Of a stretch of DNA of 7,820 nt, positions 7,082-7,820 are shown in pieces (position 1 is the first letter of the stretch; the number at the start of each line of letters is the position of its first letter). The notes beneath the pieces are model-generated. The model had not been told where the DNA came from. It worked only from the letters and a program-made list of their open reading frames with translations, and ran no database searches. Source of the stretch: Negativicutes bacterium (GTDB taxonomy: Bacteria; Bacillota_C; Negativicutes; Sporomusales_B; JARLHX01); contig JARLHX010000095.1 of assembly GCA_031292035.1 (NCBI GenBank), forward strand, positions 1-7,820. The letters run 5' to 3'. A program made the position numbers and the translations under genes.

Positions 7082-7603
7082 GTGAGAATGCATTTTACCG
7101 ACCATATGACACGCGCCGAGCGGATCGCCCGCATTGGCGAATTGCTCGCGAAAGGGGTCACCCTCATGCTGGCGCGCGAAGCCCGGGATAAGGCGGAGTC
7201 GAAGAGTGTGGAAGTCTTGGAACAAAGCTCAAAACCGGCCAAGACTGCCTTTTGCACCGAGCATGCTACTCCGGAGAACGAGGCGGAAACCGCCATACTG
7301 GCCTATTTGAGACGCGTCGGATCCGCCTCGCCGCGGGACATCCAACAAGCGCTGGACCTGTCAAAGGCGACCGCGTTCCGTCGTTTGCAACGAATGACCA
7401 AAACAGGTTTGGTCGTAAGATCTGGCCAGACCTCAGCGATTCGTTATCTGGCGATGGGGTTTGCGGGAAATCAAATCGAAGCCGCGATTGTCCGCCTCAA
7501 CGCTTTCGACCCGCCAACCACGCGCCGTTTCATGGGCGATGACGTATTGCACGGCAATACGCTCAATTTCCTCGTCGCGCACCATCGGAGCAATTTGAGG
7601 TGA
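7082..7603 (+). CDS. Winged-helix DNA-binding protein, C-terminus probably chimeric
   Basis: This is a 173-residue frame. Residues 9-33 (MTRAERIARIGELLAKGVTL onward) form a helix typical of small accessory proteins of mobile elements. Residues 68-124 are a winged helix-turn-helix: ETAILAYLRRVG, then SPRDIQQALDLSKATAFRRL with the recognition helix around SKATAFRRLQRM, and the wing VVRSGQTSAIRYLA. It should bind DNA as a transcriptional regulator; target and ligand are unknown. After RYLA (residue 124, near base 7453) the frame runs antisense through the helicase gene, so its last 49 residues are probably not native. Starts: GTG 7082, ATG 7088 (weak GAAGTGAG upstream) and ATG 7106; the last begins exactly at the conserved helix. 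The N-terminal family assignment is from memory. Confidence 0.6.
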   Translation: MRMHFTDHMTRAERIARIGELLAKGVTLMLAREARDKAESKSVEVLEQSSKPAKTAFCTEHATPENEAETAILAYLRRVGSASPRDIQQALDLSKATAFRRLQRMTKTGLVVRSGQTSAIRYLAMGFAGNQIEAAIVRLNAFDPPTTRRFMGDDVLHGNTLNFLVAHHRSNLR

Positions 7604-7820
7604 GGTGCGTTCGGGATGGGGCAGGACCCAGGCACGACCAACATGCTGGACGTCACCAATCATGCATTCGGCTTCTTGACGCAGTTCGGCGGTACGACGT
7701 TCCAATCGGGCGTTCAATTCGTCGAGCTTGTCCTCGACCTTTTTTAGGTTTGCCGCCAGCAATGGATCGTCCGGGCCACTCGCCTGCTCGTGAATTTCGG
7801 CCATGCGCATGTTCTGCCGG
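7433..7820 (-). CDS. C-terminal fragment of SNF2-type helicase with truncated DUF3883 domain
   Basis: The frame is open to the right edge, so the helicase core lies outside the window. From the edge it reads RQNMRMAEIHEQ, then a likely coiled coil (NLKKVEDKLDELNARLERR), then AWVLPHPE, then MVRDEEIERIAVQYVIAHE and TARGWRVESVEADNRGFDLI, the characteristic first half of DUF3883 at the end of SNF2/DEAD-box helicases. The domain should continue through an IEVKGR-type strand and a T.NE motif. Instead, after SRKPH (His codon at 7454-7456) come six unrelated residues and a TGA at 7433. The gene is therefore truncated at its 3' end and may be non-functional. Helicases of this type occur in phage-defence loci such as DISARM (DrmD-like proteins), which hints at a former defence gene, but the fragment alone cannot show it. 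Confidence 0.65.
   Translation of the reverse strand, partial: RQNMRMAEIHEQASGPDDPLLAANLKKVEDKLDELNARLERRTAELRQEAECMIGDVQHVGRAWVLPHPERTSPQIAPMVRDEEIERIAVQYVIAHETARGWRVESVEADNRGFDLISRKPHRQITNR
7445..7460. other. Rearrangement junction between winged-helix and helicase sequences
   Basis: To the left the plus strand reads winged-helix sequence up to RYLA; to the right the minus strand reads DUF3883 up to SRKPH. Both family resemblances end within a few bases of 7454, as expected for a breakpoint. I see no inverted repeat or target duplication at the join. A misassembled metagenomic contig would look the same. Confidence 0.5.

Noticed and set aside
1..7820. CRISPR array, tRNA or rRNA genes, tandem repeats
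   Set aside because: Looked for on both strands; no regularly spaced repeats and no cloverleaf or rRNA-like sequence noticed.

Overview
The window looks like chromosomal DNA of a free-living bacterium of moderate G+C. The secreted right-handed beta-helix protein at the left edge (the DTVLVSPGVY-type opening) and the weak or absent Shine-Dalgarno sequences would suit the Verrucomicrobiota/Planctomycetes (PVC) group. That is an impression from protein style, not a proof. No rRNA, tRNA or CRISPR array was found.

Layout. Bases 1-758 (minus) hold the N-terminal part of a secreted beta-helix protein that runs off the left edge. Bases 759-1078 are a divergent intergenic region with a perfect 9-bp inverted repeat and a small tetraloop hairpin just before the next gene. 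Bases 1079-5356 (plus) hold one uninterrupted gene for a 1425-residue protein, the centrepiece of the window. It reads as a spore-photoproduct-lyase-like radical SAM enzyme, then a helical HTH-like region of the type seen beside ParB and phage/plasmid regulators, then a NADAR-like domain, then a second domain (DUF6939-like) that may itself be NADAR-related, then a protein-kinase-like domain. I know of no described protein with this architecture.

To its right, bases 5450-6814 (minus, convergent) encode a full-length IS1380-like transposase relative in which all three expected catalytic acidic positions appear replaced. No insertion-sequence ends were found. Bases 7082-7603 (plus) encode a small winged-helix protein. 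Bases 7433-7820 (minus) are the 3' part of a gene for a large SNF2-type helicase with a C-terminal DUF3883 domain. That domain is cut off mid-fold near base 7454, exactly where the winged-helix frame stops looking like its own family and starts reading antisense through the helicase gene. This marks a rearrangement junction.

How it may fit together. The large protein combines a chemistry module used in nucleic-acid repair, a possible DNA-binding region, one or two modules of a family that removes ADP-ribose (from guanine in the DarT/NADAR case) and a kinase-like module. A self-contained nucleic-acid modification, repair or conflict effector is the most economical guess. The transposase relative, the broken helicase and the winged-helix fragment show an accessory, rearranged setting. 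Functional links between these genes are inference; only the reading frames and motifs are seen.
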